64,000 nt of DNA, from positions 1 through 64,000 of the forward strand of contig CAJXDR010000009.1 of the NCBI GenBank assembly GCA_913052345.1, written 5' to 3'. Below the pieces are notes generated by a model, which was given only the letters and a program-made list of their open reading frames with translations, did no database searches and was not told where the DNA came from. This document shows positions 1 through 8,929 of this stretch, one piece after another. The DNA is from UBA4421 sp002470275. Lineage in GTDB: Bacteria > Pseudomonadota > Gammaproteobacteria > Pseudomonadales > Azotimanducaceae. A program made the position numbers and the translations under genes. Every line of letters begins with the position of its first letter. The stretch's first letter is position 1.

Positions 1-326
1 GCGTTGATCCCATTAAGCGTGCTGTCCATCAAGACTTCCATCCCCTTTGCGATTCGAGGCGCCCAAACCTGCTGATCCGCAAACAACGGAGCACCGCCAA
101 CTCCACCAGCATGGCAGACAGCGCAGTATTGACCGTAGACGTCTTCACCCGAAAGTGGCGCTGCCGCAACTTGAACCAGGGACTCGTCGACGGCTGCCGC
201 CCTATTGACCATTCCCATAGGCTGGAGCCGTTGATCTATATCGCTCTTCGTGCCCGGCGGTACCGCATGGGCAAAGACGCCGACGAAAGCTAGAGCTGCC
301 ACAAATACCAATGATTTTGCCTGCAC
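1..326 (-). CDS. Cytochrome c5-family protein (3' end cut by window edge)
   Basis: Small exported c-type cytochrome, read leftward off the window edge, so its C-terminus is missing. From a GTG start preceded by AGGAGA, the protein opens with a hydrophobic signal peptide (LVFVAALAFVGVFAHA), then a linker of about 45 residues, then one heme-binding CAVCH motif followed by GGVGGAP. The spacing after CxxCH and the stretch WAPRIAKGMEVL resemble the cytochrome c5/CycB type found in marine Gammaproteobacteria. It should be a periplasmic electron carrier. The axial methionine would lie beyond the edge and cannot be checked. No gene lies between it and the acyl-CoA dehydrogenase upstream. Confidence 0.8.
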   Translation of the reverse strand, partial: MQAKSLVFVAALAFVGVFAHAVPPGTKSDIDQRLQPMGMVNRAAAVDESLVQVAAAPLSGEDVYGQYCAVCHAGGVGGAPLFADQQVWAPRIAKGMEVLMDSTLNGIN

Positions 327-421
327 GATGTCTCCTTGTGCTGTGTTACTGACTCGACGTCACGGAAAAAGCTTTGTCAGCCGCCACTAAAAACGGCTTC
401 ACGGGCCGACATACTATATCT

Positions 422-1591
422 CTAGGCATGAGTTGCGTCGAATAACTCTCGGCCGATTAACATCCGTCTAATTTCGCTGGTGCCTGCCCCGATCTCGTAC
501 AGCTTTGCGTCACGTAACAGTCGGGCCGCAGGGTAGTCATTGATATAGCCGTTTCCGCCCAGCGCCTGGATCGCCTGCAGAGCATGCTGGGTTGCCCGCT
601 CCGCGGCATAGAGGATGCAGCCTGCTGCATCGAACCGCGTGGTCCTCCCTGCGTCGCAGGCAGCCGCGACCGCATACACGTAGGAGCGAGCAGCGTTGGT
701 CTCGGTATACATGTCCGCTATTTTCCCCTGCATAAACTGAAACTCACCGATTGGGCGACCGAACTGTTGACGTTCGTGGATATAGGGCATCACCAGGTCC
801 AGGCAGGATCGCATGATCCCTAGGGGGCCGCCTGCTAGCACCACTCGCTCAAAATCCAGCCCACTCATCAAAATACGAACCCCCTCACCGACGCCGCCAA
901 GCATCTGCACTCTGGGTACCCTGCAATCCTCGAAGATCAGCTCCGCGGTATCCGATCCGCGCATGCCCAACTTGTCCAATTTCTGACCCGTGCTGAACCC
1001 CGCCATATCCTTCTCGATAAGAAAGGCCGTGATCCCCTTGCTGCCGAGTTCAGGATCCACGGTTGCATAAACCACGAGCACATCCGCACCCGGGCCGTTG
1101 GTAATCCACATTTTGGTGCCGTTCAGTATGTAATTATCACCGTCAGGGCGGGCACGTAACCCCATGCTCACAACGTCTGAGCCGGAACCCGGTTCGCTCA
1201 TGGCCAGCGCACCCAAGAACGTGCCTGATACCAGCTTGGGCAGGTAAGCTTGTCTCTGCTCTGGGGTCCCAAATCGCTGGATTTGGTTGACGCAAAGATT
1301 GGAATGCGCGCCGTAGGAAAGACCCACCGCCGCAGAGGCGCGGCTAATCTCTTCCATCACCACCGTGTGAGCCAGATAACCCAGATCAACGCCGCCGTAC
1401 TCTGCGTCTACCGTCATTCCTAAAATGCCCAACTCTCCCAGCCTGGGCCAAAGCGCTCGGGGGAAGGAGTTGCTTCGATCAATTTCATGCGCTAACGGCG
1501 CTATCTCCTTGCTGCAGAAAGACGCAACGCTCTCCCGCAGCTGGGCGACGGTTTCTCCAAGACCAAAGTCAAAATCTGGTATCAAACCCAT
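422..1591 (-). CDS. liuA: Acyl-CoA dehydrogenase, isovaleryl-CoA dehydrogenase type
   Basis: FAD-dependent flavoenzyme expected to oxidise isovaleryl-CoA to 3-methylcrotonyl-CoA in leucine breakdown, passing electrons to ETF. About 390 residues, the normal family length. The family signature AMSEPGSGSDV lies mid-protein and QALGGNGYINDYP near the C-terminus. The catalytic Glu is in GLDFERVVLAGGPLG, near residue 250; Glu at this position is characteristic of isovaleryl-CoA dehydrogenases rather than short- or medium-chain enzymes. An in-frame GTG lies two codons upstream, but the ATG is better spaced from the GGGGGTG ribosome site. The other leucine-degradation genes (carboxylase, hydratase) are not adjacent, so substrate is inferred from similarity. 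Confidence 0.88.
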   Translation of the reverse strand: MGLIPDFDFGLGETVAQLRESVASFCSKEIAPLAHEIDRSNSFPRALWPRLGELGILGMTVDAEYGGVDLGYLAHTVVMEEISRASAAVGLSYGAHSNLCVNQIQRFGTPEQRQAYLPKLVSGTFLGALAMSEPGSGSDVVSMGLRARPDGDNYILNGTKMWITNGPGADVLVVYATVDPELGSKGITAFLIEKDMAGFSTGQKLDKLGMRGSDTAELIFEDCRVPRVQMLGGVGEGVRILMSGLDFERVVLAGGPLGIMRSCLDLVMPYIHERQQFGRPIGEFQFMQGKIADMYTETNAARSYVYAVAAACDAGRTTRFDAAGCILYAAERATQHALQAIQALGGNGYINDYPAARLLRDAKLYEIGAGTSEIRRMLIGRELFDATHA

Positions 1592-1701
1592 ACCCACCCC
1601 CGAATATCTAGTAAGAAAAATGATAGCCTAATTAACTTCGGCATGGGCCATCCACGAAGGTTCCCGGCCCAGCACTTCTTGAAATTTGCGAGGTATTAGA
1701 T

Positions 1702-2337
1702 TTGGCAAAGCAACCGGACGACTTGCTTGAACACAATCGCCTTTGGGCGGAGCGTATTGCAGTTGAGCAGTCGGGGCTCTTTGCCGAACTTGCCCTCGGT
1801 CAAAGTCCATCCGTCTTGTGGATTGGCTGTTCAGACAGCCGCGTGCCGGAAACGATGATCACTAACCAGCTTCCTGGCGACATTTTCGTTCACCGAAATA
1901 TTGCAAACCTTATCAAGCCAAATGACCCCAGCTGCATGAGCGTGATCCAGTACGCCGTCGAGGCCCTGAAGGTAAACCACATCATCGTCTGCGGCCATGA
2001 GCGCTGCGGTGGCATCAATGCAGCCATGCAGGGTGGCACAACCGGCGTCATCGACCAATGGCTCGCGCCTATCCGGGACCTCTGGGCGGCGTACCGCGAA
2101 CAGGTCGCTAGCTTAAACAACGATCAAGCACTGAACGGCATGTGCCAACATAGCGTGCGACATCAGCTGGCGAATTTGGCGGATACGCCTACCGTCCAGG
2201 ACGCCTGGGCGCGTCAGCAAGACCTGACGCTGCATGGTTGGTTCTACACGCTAGCGGATGGACGTCTCAACCGCCTTTGTTCTCCGATCAGTGATCGGCT
2301 CGCGGCACAAAATATGGTTGCCTCTGGCCCAGGTTAG
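1702..2337 (+). CDS. can: Beta-class carbonic anhydrase
   Basis: Zinc enzyme interconverting CO2 and bicarbonate in the cytoplasm. 211 residues. All zinc and catalytic residues of the beta class are visible: Cys43, Asp45 and Arg47 in the CSDSRVPE motif, and His99 and Cys102 in HERCGG. TTG is taken as the start because a GAGGT ribosome site lies a few bases upstream and the family N-terminus (LLEHNRLWAE) begins right after it. It reads toward the RDD-family gene and the two stop codons overlap. It probably supplies bicarbonate for carboxylases; no transporter partner is adjacent. Confidence 0.95.
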   Translation: MAKQPDDLLEHNRLWAERIAVEQSGLFAELALGQSPSVLWIGCSDSRVPETMITNQLPGDIFVHRNIANLIKPNDPSCMSVIQYAVEALKVNHIIVCGHERCGGINAAMQGGTTGVIDQWLAPIRDLWAAYREQVASLNNDQALNGMCQHSVRHQLANLADTPTVQDAWARQQDLTLHGWFYTLADGRLNRLCSPISDRLAAQNMVASGPG

Positions 2338-2780
2338 CCCCGCCTCACCACCTGGGTGCCTGCCGCAACATCATGCAGGCAGCGGCGAGACGACCAGAAG
2401 ATCGGCAGGACGTCCAGCAGCACCAAATACCAACTCCCAATCAAAGCAGCATGGGGGAAACCAAAAAACAACGCCCGAACCCCAACAAGTTTCCACAACG
2501 GAGGTCGTGCGTCGGGGTCATCCATTTGGACGATTTTAATGTCTAGCAACCATTTCCCCACGGTCTGGCCCCTGCGCCATAGCAACCAGCCGTTGGTCAA
2601 CACATAACCCGCAACGCCAAGCAGTAAAATTCTGAGCCATGGAACGCCGTTTGCGTAAGCTTCCGGCCCCTCCATAACCCCTGTGACCAACATGATCATC
2701 ATGGCCGCTGTGGGCACGAGAAAAAAATCGATGAGCGCGGCAAGCAGCCTGCGACCAAGCAAGCCTTGATGAGGCCGCAT
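2334..2780 (-). CDS. RDD-family membrane protein
   Basis: 148-residue inner-membrane protein of the RDD family (PF06271), named for conserved Arg-Asp-Asp positions. The opening GRRLLAALIDFFL gives the typical Arg and Asp of the first helix, and about three hydrophobic helices follow. The conserved C-terminal part includes GQTVGKWLLDIKIV. Function in this family is poorly known; some members are linked to ion or osmotic transport. Its ATG overlaps the stop of the PQQ dehydrogenase by one base, so the two are translationally coupled and this gene ends the cytochrome c4-alr-PQQ operon. Confidence 0.8.
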   Translation of the reverse strand: MRPHQGLLGRRLLAALIDFFLVPTAAMMIMLVTGVMEGPEAYANGVPWLRILLLGVAGYVLTNGWLLWRRGQTVGKWLLDIKIVQMDDPDARPPLWKLVGVRALFFGFPHAALIGSWYLVLLDVLPIFWSSRRCLHDVAAGTQVVRRG

Positions 2781-4423
2781 TACTGCCCCGCTGCAGTAAC
2801 AGCGGCACCCGCATTAGCAGGGGCATCGGCAGGCACGGGGTTCGACGCAAGCTCGAAGTAAAGCAGCGCGTTGCCACCCTTCATCTGAAGGCCGCCATAG
2901 CCAGAGGAGACGATAACCGCATCTCCGGCAATTAGCGGGCCATGTGAATCGATGCTGGCACCCTGTGCCTTGACGCCATTCACCGACCCGAACGTCCGCG
3001 TCGAATCGAAGGACCAGATCACCTCACCGTCAGTCGCTCGGTAGGCCAAAATCATGCCATCTAGGCCGCCAGCCAAGACCATTCCTTCCGCTGCCACAAT
3101 GCCGGCTGAAAGGCCTGGCCAAAAAAATTGCCCGTCAAAAACAGGCCTAGGCGTATGCCAAAGTATGGTGCCATCCTCCATATCGAGCGCAAACATGCCC
3201 GGCGCGCCAGGTATGTTCTCTGGATAGGGACCTGCCGGGAGATCGCTGATTGGCACATAGAGAATCCCGCGCTTAGCATCTGCTGCCATGCCCCAATGTA
3301 TTCCGCCGAGGTAGCCCCCTCGACCTGGGCGCGCGCTCCAAACCAGGTCTCCGGTGTCCGGGTCCATAGCATAAACAGCACCCGACTTTTGCCCAGCGAA
3401 AACCAGATCACGCCCGCTGGGCGTCGTAGCGATGATCGGTGGAGCCCCGAAGTCCAGATCGGGGCCAGCATCCTCGGGACAGTTAGGTCCGCCAATGACA
3501 CAGCCCATGTTGAAAGTATCGTTAGCGGTAAATTGGCGAACCCAGCGCCGCTCTCCTGTGCCGGCATCCAGCGCAATGATCGCATCGCTGGTCTCCGTCG
3601 CTGGGGCAGTATAGTTTTCTCCGGTACCAAAAAAGAGCAGCCCTCGAGCCGCGTCAAAGGAGGGCGCGCTCCATACCGGCGCGCCACTGGGACCCCATTT
3701 CTCAACAAAGACGAGGTGCCGGCCAGTGACCTTAGGTTCCTCTTTAATCGTGGGTGCATACCAGAGCTGTTCCCCGGTGTCCGCATCCAGCGCGGCCATT
3801 CCTCCACTAGATTTACAGCAGCCGTAAAAGGGGTTCATGCTCAGCGCTATTTCCTGACTCGATATGGGCACAAAGATTTGATCCCCTACCACCAGCGGAG
3901 AGCCGGAATACCACGGCACCGGTTCATCCTCGACTTCCGCCTCCCAAAGGGTTCTGCCGCTCAGGGCGTCCACCGCCGAGATGCCGCCCTCACGGCTGGC
4001 GATAACGAGCATCAGCGCATCATCGGTCTCCCTGGCCAGGACGGCGGAGGCCACATCGGCTCCCACGTCTGTATTTCTCCACCGCTCACAGCCATTAGCC
4101 CGATCTAAGGCGACAAGGCCGAGGCCTGCATCGCCTATGAATACCGTATCTTCCGTCACCAGTGGAAAAGAACGCTGGGTGTCCGACGCGAACCCATACA
4201 CCCATTTGAGCTGGAGTTGGCCAACGTTCCCAGCATTGATCTGGGTGTGCTGGGGATTCACGAAGCGCGAGCCGGTTGGGTCGATACCCCACCCCTTAGG
4301 GAAAGCCCCGAGAAGGCTTGGTTTATCACTGGCGCACTGAGCGAGCCCCTGAGTCGGCAGCAGTGCCGTGAACAGCACCACCAAGCCCACGAAAATGCCT
4401 CCAGGCCTTAACGTTGTCACCAT
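2780..4423 (-). CDS. Secreted PQQ-dependent dehydrogenase, polyvinyl-alcohol dehydrogenase-like
   Basis: 547-residue periplasmic quinoprotein. A signal peptide (GLVVLFTALLPTQGLAQ) is followed by an eight-bladed propeller built of PQQ repeats such as GGMAALDADTGEQLW and AIIALDAGTGERRW. The sequence order GAPVWSAPSFD, LFFGTGENYTAPA, GPDLDFGAPP and a vicinal Cys pair in YGCCKSSGG match the polyvinyl-alcohol dehydrogenase branch. Classical members carry a fused cytochrome c domain; here no CxxCH motif is present, so electrons must go to a separate cytochrome, plausibly the c4-type protein in the same operon. The natural substrate is probably a secondary alcohol, but that is inference. It lies 40 bp downstream of alr and overlaps the RDD gene. 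Confidence 0.85.
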   Translation of the reverse strand: MVTTLRPGGIFVGLVVLFTALLPTQGLAQCASDKPSLLGAFPKGWGIDPTGSRFVNPQHTQINAGNVGQLQLKWVYGFASDTQRSFPLVTEDTVFIGDAGLGLVALDRANGCERWRNTDVGADVASAVLARETDDALMLVIASREGGISAVDALSGRTLWEAEVEDEPVPWYSGSPLVVGDQIFVPISSQEIALSMNPFYGCCKSSGGMAALDADTGEQLWYAPTIKEEPKVTGRHLVFVEKWGPSGAPVWSAPSFDAARGLLFFGTGENYTAPATETSDAIIALDAGTGERRWVRQFTANDTFNMGCVIGGPNCPEDAGPDLDFGAPPIIATTPSGRDLVFAGQKSGAVYAMDPDTGDLVWSARPGRGGYLGGIHWGMAADAKRGILYVPISDLPAGPYPENIPGAPGMFALDMEDGTILWHTPRPVFDGQFFWPGLSAGIVAAEGMVLAGGLDGMILAYRATDGEVIWSFDSTRTFGSVNGVKAQGASIDSHGPLIAGDAVIVSSGYGGLQMKGGNALLYFELASNPVPADAPANAGAAVTAAGQ

Positions 4424-4463
4424 TGTCCTCCCCCTAAATGCCCGCTGATGCCCACTCGATTAC

Positions 4464-5534
4464 CTAAGCCCCATCGCCAAGATAGGTCCGCTCCAGGCGC
4501 TGGCCCAATCCCGTCAGGACTTCGTATGAGATCGTTTGACACTGAGCGGCCACCTCGTCAATCGGAACATGGGGGCCGAATATCTCTACCCAGTCCCCTT
4601 CACTCAGCTCAAGCGTTCCGATCTCCACCTGGATCGAGTCCATGCTTACCCTTCCAACAATGGGCAATCGCCGCTGTTGAGCAAAAACGCAGCCCACATT
4701 TGAGAGAAGCCGGGGCACGCCATCGGCATAGCCAACGTTAATGGTCGCCAAGCGAGCGGGGCGTTGCGTAACGTAGGTGCCTCCATACCCCACCGCGGTG
4801 CCGGCCTCTACCCTTCTAACCTGGAGGACCCGCCCCTCGAGCAGCGCAACCGTTTGGAGGCAATTATCCCCTCCTTCGGAAATGGGTCCAGGATGACTGC
4901 CATACAGCGCTATACCAGGGCGATGGAGGGCGACGGGCAAAGGCGTGCCTAGGTCAGTGGACAGCAGCGCTGCCGAATTGTTTATGCTCAAGCCAATTTC
5001 CGGGTAAGCCACTTGAAACCGCGCGAAGGCGCTGGAGAACGCATCGACCTGAGCTTGAGTATGAAAATTGCTGAATTCATCCGCGCGCGCTAAATGCGTC
5101 ATCAAATACTTCAGGTTGAGCCTGGGCAGCGACCCGGGATCCGTTTCCACAGGCAGGCCCAGGCGGGTCATCCCCGTATCGATATGTAAGGCTGCGGGCA
5201 GATCCCCATCGGACCAAAGATCGCACTGGCCAACCGTATTCAAAACCGGGGTGAGCCGATAAGCGCGCATGGCCTGCAGCGCATCCGGATGCACCCCTTC
5301 AAGCACGAATATCTCTGCATCAGGCAGCTCACGACGCAGCTGCACCCCCTCTTCCACAAAGGCGACGAAAAAATGCCGACAGCCGACAGACCAAAGGCGG
5401 CGGGCCACAGGCGACATACCCAACCCATAGGCGTCAGCCTTGATTACGGCGCTGCAGGGACCTTGGTCTAATGCCGCCAGCGTTCGATAGTTTTGCGCCA
5501 GGGCGTTGAGGTCAACTGTTAAACGTCCCGTCAT
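4464..5534 (-). CDS. alr: Alanine racemase
   Basis: PLP enzyme interconverting L- and D-alanine for peptidoglycan. 356 residues, normal length. The PLP lysine is Lys32 in AVIKADAYGLG, the catalytic Tyr is in AVGYGGTY in the C-terminal beta domain, and the HIDTGMTRLG motif is present mid-protein. Its ATG overlaps the stop of the cytochrome c4 gene by four bases (ATGA). Coupling a cell-wall enzyme to a cytochrome and a PQQ dehydrogenase is unusual. It could be a catabolic (DadX-like) enzyme, but no D-amino-acid dehydrogenase is nearby. Confidence 0.95.
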   Translation of the reverse strand: MTGRLTVDLNALAQNYRTLAALDQGPCSAVIKADAYGLGMSPVARRLWSVGCRHFFVAFVEEGVQLRRELPDAEIFVLEGVHPDALQAMRAYRLTPVLNTVGQCDLWSDGDLPAALHIDTGMTRLGLPVETDPGSLPRLNLKYLMTHLARADEFSNFHTQAQVDAFSSAFARFQVAYPEIGLSINNSAALLSTDLGTPLPVALHRPGIALYGSHPGPISEGGDNCLQTVALLEGRVLQVRRVEAGTAVGYGGTYVTQRPARLATINVGYADGVPRLLSNVGCVFAQQRRLPIVGRVSMDSIQVEIGTLELSEGDWVEIFGPHVPIDEVAAQCQTISYEVLTGLGQRLERTYLGDGA

Positions 5535-6175
5535 TCCTGAGACAGCGTATTGATGTAGGCCACCACATCAATGTAATCCGCTTCTTTTGCAAGCACACCC
5601 ATCATCGAGCGCATCTGACGCCCGGCATGGTGATCCGCGGCATAGCCGCGCTGTCCCGCCCGGTACTTTTTCAACTGAGAGAGCAAATACCAGTCATGTT
5701 GGCCCTGGAGACGGGGACCGGCCATTTGCGATAACCCCTGGGCACGGTCACCGTGGCAAGCGGCACAGGTTTGATAGAGACCCTTTCCTCGATCCTTGTC
5801 ACCCTCAACGCTCGTGGGCACCGCCTGGTTGGGAAACGTCCCAATGTAAGCAACCAGGTCCTCAAGCGCCTGATCTGAAGAAAGTTGGGGCCCTTTCGAC
5901 ATGGCTGCCATCTGACGTCCCTGTGCGTCTCCCTGGGCCGAACCCCTGGCGCCACTTTGGAAGAGACGGAGCTGGGCCAGGAGATAGTCCGCATCTTGCC
6001 CTGCCAGCTTTGGACCCAACATAGCGCGGTTCCCTAAACCCTTCGGGCCGTGACAGGCACTGCAGACCGGGTACAAACTCGCTCCCTGCTTCGCATCCGC
6101 TGCATTTGCTGATGGCGCGAAACAGAGAATGAGCGCTAGGAAGGGCAACGCCTTTATTTTACAGGGGCTAAACAT
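5531..6175 (-). CDS. Diheme cytochrome c4-type protein
   Basis: Periplasmic diheme cytochrome of about 214 residues. After a signal peptide (ALPFLALILCFAPSANA) two homologous halves each carry one heme site, CSACHGPKGLGN and CAACHGDRAQGL, and each half has a Met-rich segment (GRQMAAMS and GRQMRSMMG) that can supply axial methionines. The chosen ATG follows GGGAG at ideal spacing, better than an in-frame TTG four codons upstream. It heads the operon with alr, the PQQ dehydrogenase and the RDD protein, and may be the electron acceptor of the dehydrogenase. A second c4 gene lies at 19536-20171. Confidence 0.92.
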   Translation of the reverse strand: MFSPCKIKALPFLALILCFAPSANAADAKQGASLYPVCSACHGPKGLGNRAMLGPKLAGQDADYLLAQLRLFQSGARGSAQGDAQGRQMAAMSKGPQLSSDQALEDLVAYIGTFPNQAVPTSVEGDKDRGKGLYQTCAACHGDRAQGLSQMAGPRLQGQHDWYLLSQLKKYRAGQRGYAADHHAGRQMRSMMGVLAKEADYIDVVAYINTLSQE

Positions 6176-6370
6176 GAACGCTCCCAATAACGTTTCAGAT
6201 GAGAAAGAGTGGCAAGACTATAGCCGGGGCGATGGTTGAAAAACAGGCTGGCTAACGCGCGGCCTTAAAATGCGGTGCGTGAGACGCAGTGCAGCGCTAG
6301 GATAGATTCGTCACAGCAGAGAGCGGGCAATTTAGTGCAAGGACAAGCGACACAGGGCGGCAGAATTGTC

Positions 6371-7435
6371 ATGTTGGAACATGATTCCAGCATACTCGCA
6401 GACAACCCCCTGGGTGACCCAAGACGCCGGCAGGTACCCGTTTACCTCCCGGCTGCCTATGATCAGCCAAGGTATAGAAAGAAACGCTTCATCACCCTTT
6501 ACGACCTCGCTGCCTTTACCGGGTCTGGGCCAGCACACCTAAACTGGCGAGCATTTGAAGAAAACCTAGTGCAAAAACTCGACCGCCTGATTGGTCAAAA
6601 GTTAATGCCGCCGGTGGTGGTGGTTTTTCCCGATTGCTATACCAGCTTTGGGGGCAATCAGTACATCAATTCATCTGCCGTTGGCCAGTATGCCGACTAT
6701 CTTTGCGATGAAATTGTGCCCTTTGTCGACCAAGAAATCAGAACGCTGGCCTCAGCCTCACATCGGGGATGTTTTGGGAAGTCTTCGGGCGGGTATGGGG
6801 CCATACGGCTAGCTATGTCTCATCCAGATTGTTGGGGGGGCTTCGCCAGTCATGCCGGAGATGCTTACTTCGACTTTGTCTATGGGGCCGAGTGGCCGGG
6901 TGCGCTCACGCACCTGCAAAAGTGGCGTGAGCCCCTCCTAAAGCCTGGCAAGCGTTCCGTTGAGCGAACACCAGGAGAGGGCTTAGACGACGGTCGCGTC
7001 GCTCGTTTCCTAGACCATATTCGTGGGCGGCATCAAAACGGGACGCAGCAGCTGTCGAGCCAAGACATTACAACGCTTATGCTGCTGGCTATGTCGGCCA
7101 CCTATGACCCGGATCCCCAAGCACCCAATGGGTTTCGACTGCCCTACGACCTAGAGAATGGCCTTCTGATCAAGGAGAGATGGCGAGCTTGGCGACGGCA
7201 CGACCCCGTCACGATGATCCCTCGCTACTGGAATAGGCTGCGCCGCACGCGAGCCATTTTTATAGACTGTGGGTGGCAGGACCAATACCACATCCACTTC
7301 GGCACGCGCCAACTGTCAACGGCCCTTGCCAAGAAAGGCATTAAGCATCGCTATGAAGAGTTTTCTGGCAGCCATTCAGGAATAGATCACAGATTGGACG
7401 TCAGCCTTCCCTTTCTCGCGCGACATCTTAAATAG
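6371..7435 (+). CDS. Putative esterase, alpha/beta hydrolase (esterase D / enterochelin esterase fold)
   Basis: About 354 residues from the ATG used here, without a signal peptide. It has the PF00756-type layout: an early strand region VPVYLPAAY, the segment PPVVVVFPDCYTSFGG, and a nucleophile elbow GKSSG with Ser138. Candidate acid and base follow in FIDCGWQDQYH and GSHSGIDHR near the C-terminus. An in-frame GTG at 6275 would add 32 residues that do not look like the family and has no ribosome site; the ATG is preferred with limited certainty. Substrate is unknown. It stands alone between two leftward units. Confidence 0.8.
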   Translation: MLEHDSSILADNPLGDPRRRQVPVYLPAAYDQPRYRKKRFITLYDLAAFTGSGPAHLNWRAFEENLVQKLDRLIGQKLMPPVVVVFPDCYTSFGGNQYINSSAVGQYADYLCDEIVPFVDQEIRTLASASHRGCFGKSSGGYGAIRLAMSHPDCWGGFASHAGDAYFDFVYGAEWPGALTHLQKWREPLLKPGKRSVERTPGEGLDDGRVARFLDHIRGRHQNGTQQLSSQDITTLMLLAMSATYDPDPQAPNGFRLPYDLENGLLIKERWRAWRRHDPVTMIPRYWNRLRRTRAIFIDCGWQDQYHIHFGTRQLSTALAKKGIKHRYEEFSGSHSGIDHRLDVSLPFLARHLK

Positions 7436-7454
7436 CTGGAACGACGCCAAAGGC

Positions 7455-8372
7455 TTAACCCAGAAGAATAAGCCTCAACATCTCATCAACGGTGGTCAGT
7501 GGCGTGATTTCCAGGCGCTCCGCTATCGCCGTGGTGTCCACATCGTCGTCATGGTCCAAGACTTCCAGCATCGCGCGCGTGATAGGCGGTTCGGTGACGG
7601 TCTTCTCCAGAACAAAGGCAAGCGCTAAGCCTAGGCCGACGGGCAGCGAGATCACCTTAGTCTCGCGGCCCACAACGGTAGCTGCTCGCTCGTAAAGCGC
7701 GGCCCGAGTCAGAGACTCCGGTCCCGCGAGATCGAAGCCTCCCTCAAGTTTCTGGGAGGCGGCAGCGCAAATCGCAGACACAACGTCCCCGGCATAGATA
7801 GGCTGTTCTAAGCTGCTGGCGCGAAAGGCGAAATTCCGCGGGTTATGGGCTCTTTTCTGGAGCATTGCACTTGCGTAATCACCTTCGCCAACCACCATGG
7901 GTACTCTGAGGGTGCAGCAGGGTATTTGGCCATCAGCCAGGATCTTTTCTGCCCGACCCTTGGATGCCAAACAAGGATTCCCAGAAGTAGGCGTCGACCC
8001 GAGAATGGAAACATAGGTCACATGCCGTACCTGCGTTCGCACCAAAGCCTGGAGCAACCGCTCACAGCTGCGCTCGTGAGCGTCTGTATAACTCGCCCGA
8101 GAGGAGGCCTTTAAGATACCCACCAAGTGAATGACGCGATCACAGTCATCTGCAACATCGGCAAGTTGAGCCGCATCATCATAGTTCGCTATCTGGACCT
8201 GGAACAAATCGCTTGGGCCCCGGGGGTCCAGGCCCATCAGGCTTTCTCTAGCAGATTCACTTCGAACCACGGCCACCACCCGGTGACCTGCCGCCATCAG
8301 GCAGGCGGTAAGACGTCGCCCCAAATTGCCGTTTGCGCCAGTAATAAGCCATTTTTGAGGCGTGGATTGCAT
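7455..8372 (-). CDS. NAD(P)-binding atypical SDR / NmrA-like protein
   Basis: 305-residue Rossmann-fold protein. The N-terminal dinucleotide motif is GANGNLGRR and a typical basic residue follows the second strand (VVAVVRSE), suggesting NADP(H). The central HVTYVSILGS and CTLRVPMVVGEGD are characteristic of the NmrA/NDUFA9-like atypical short-chain dehydrogenases, which often lack the active-site YxxxK; I do not see YxxxK here. It may be an oxidoreductase or a redox-sensing scaffold. The ATG is chosen because GAGGA lies five bases upstream; an in-frame TTG four codons earlier coincides with that site. Confidence 0.8.
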   Translation of the reverse strand: MQSTPQKWLITGANGNLGRRLTACLMAAGHRVVAVVRSESARESLMGLDPRGPSDLFQVQIANYDDAAQLADVADDCDRVIHLVGILKASSRASYTDAHERSCERLLQALVRTQVRHVTYVSILGSTPTSGNPCLASKGRAEKILADGQIPCCTLRVPMVVGEGDYASAMLQKRAHNPRNFAFRASSLEQPIYAGDVVSAICAAASQKLEGGFDLAGPESLTRAALYERAATVVGRETKVISLPVGLGLALAFVLEKTVTEPPITRAMLEVLDHDDDVDTTAIAERLEITPLTTVDEMLRLILLG

Positions 8373-8441
8373 ACTTTTCCTCAATAAATAGTCAGGAATT
8401 TTAGTAACATCATTCTGCGACCTTACCGCGAGATAAATGAG

Positions 8442-8903
8442 ATGCGCAATTGTTCAAAAGAGCTCGGCAGCCTGGCCCTGGGCGTTGCCCTATTCGGCTG
8501 TAGCGCCCCGATTGGGCCTATTCCGGGCGGCACGCTCAGCGGCGAACTGGCGTGCTGGCCCGAGAACTGGGCCCATGTGGAAGATCGCGAGAACGTGCTC
8601 CTGCAAACGAACCCAGAGGACCCTTACTCGGTGACAATTTGGGGCCTGGGTTTGGGCAGCGACTTCTATATCGCGGCGTCAAAGCGAACAAACCGCTGGG
8701 CCCAATACCTTGAGGCAGACCCTAGCGTTGTCCTTAACGTGGATGGCAAGCTCTATGAGGCAACGGCCTCAAGGGTATCCGGTGCCGAGGAGGCGCTGCC
8801 AGTTTCCGTCGCATTTCGTGCCAAATACGATGTGCAGGGGCACAGGGACTTCGAAAACGAAGGCTCTTTTTATCGCCTCACCGCCCGAGCCACCGCAAAC
8901 TAA
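8442..8903 (+). CDS. Predicted lipoprotein with a possible FMN-binding split-barrel domain
   Basis: 153-residue protein. The N-terminus is a lipoprotein signal: a hydrophobic stretch ending in a lipobox LFGC, with Cys at about residue 20. The mature part contains VTIWGLGLGSDFYIAAS, then RWAQYLEADPSVVLNVDGK, a pattern I associate with pyridoxamine-phosphate-oxidase or deazaflavin-dependent split barrels, though here exported, which would be unusual for them. The assignment is tentative. It is read divergently from the NmrA-like gene, and the phosphatidyltransferase gene starts 26 bases after its stop. Confidence 0.65.
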   Translation: MRNCSKELGSLALGVALFGCSAPIGPIPGGTLSGELACWPENWAHVEDRENVLLQTNPEDPYSVTIWGLGLGSDFYIAASKRTNRWAQYLEADPSVVLNVDGKLYEATASRVSGAEEALPVSVAFRAKYDVQGHRDFENEGSFYRLTARATAN

Positions 8904-8929
8904 ACAGCGCCTGCTGCCCCTTGGCCACG

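Noticed and set aside
3128..4108. 326-residue rightward open frame
   Set aside because: Entirely antisense to the PQQ dehydrogenase, whose frame has clear homology and repeats; the antisense product has no recognisable features.
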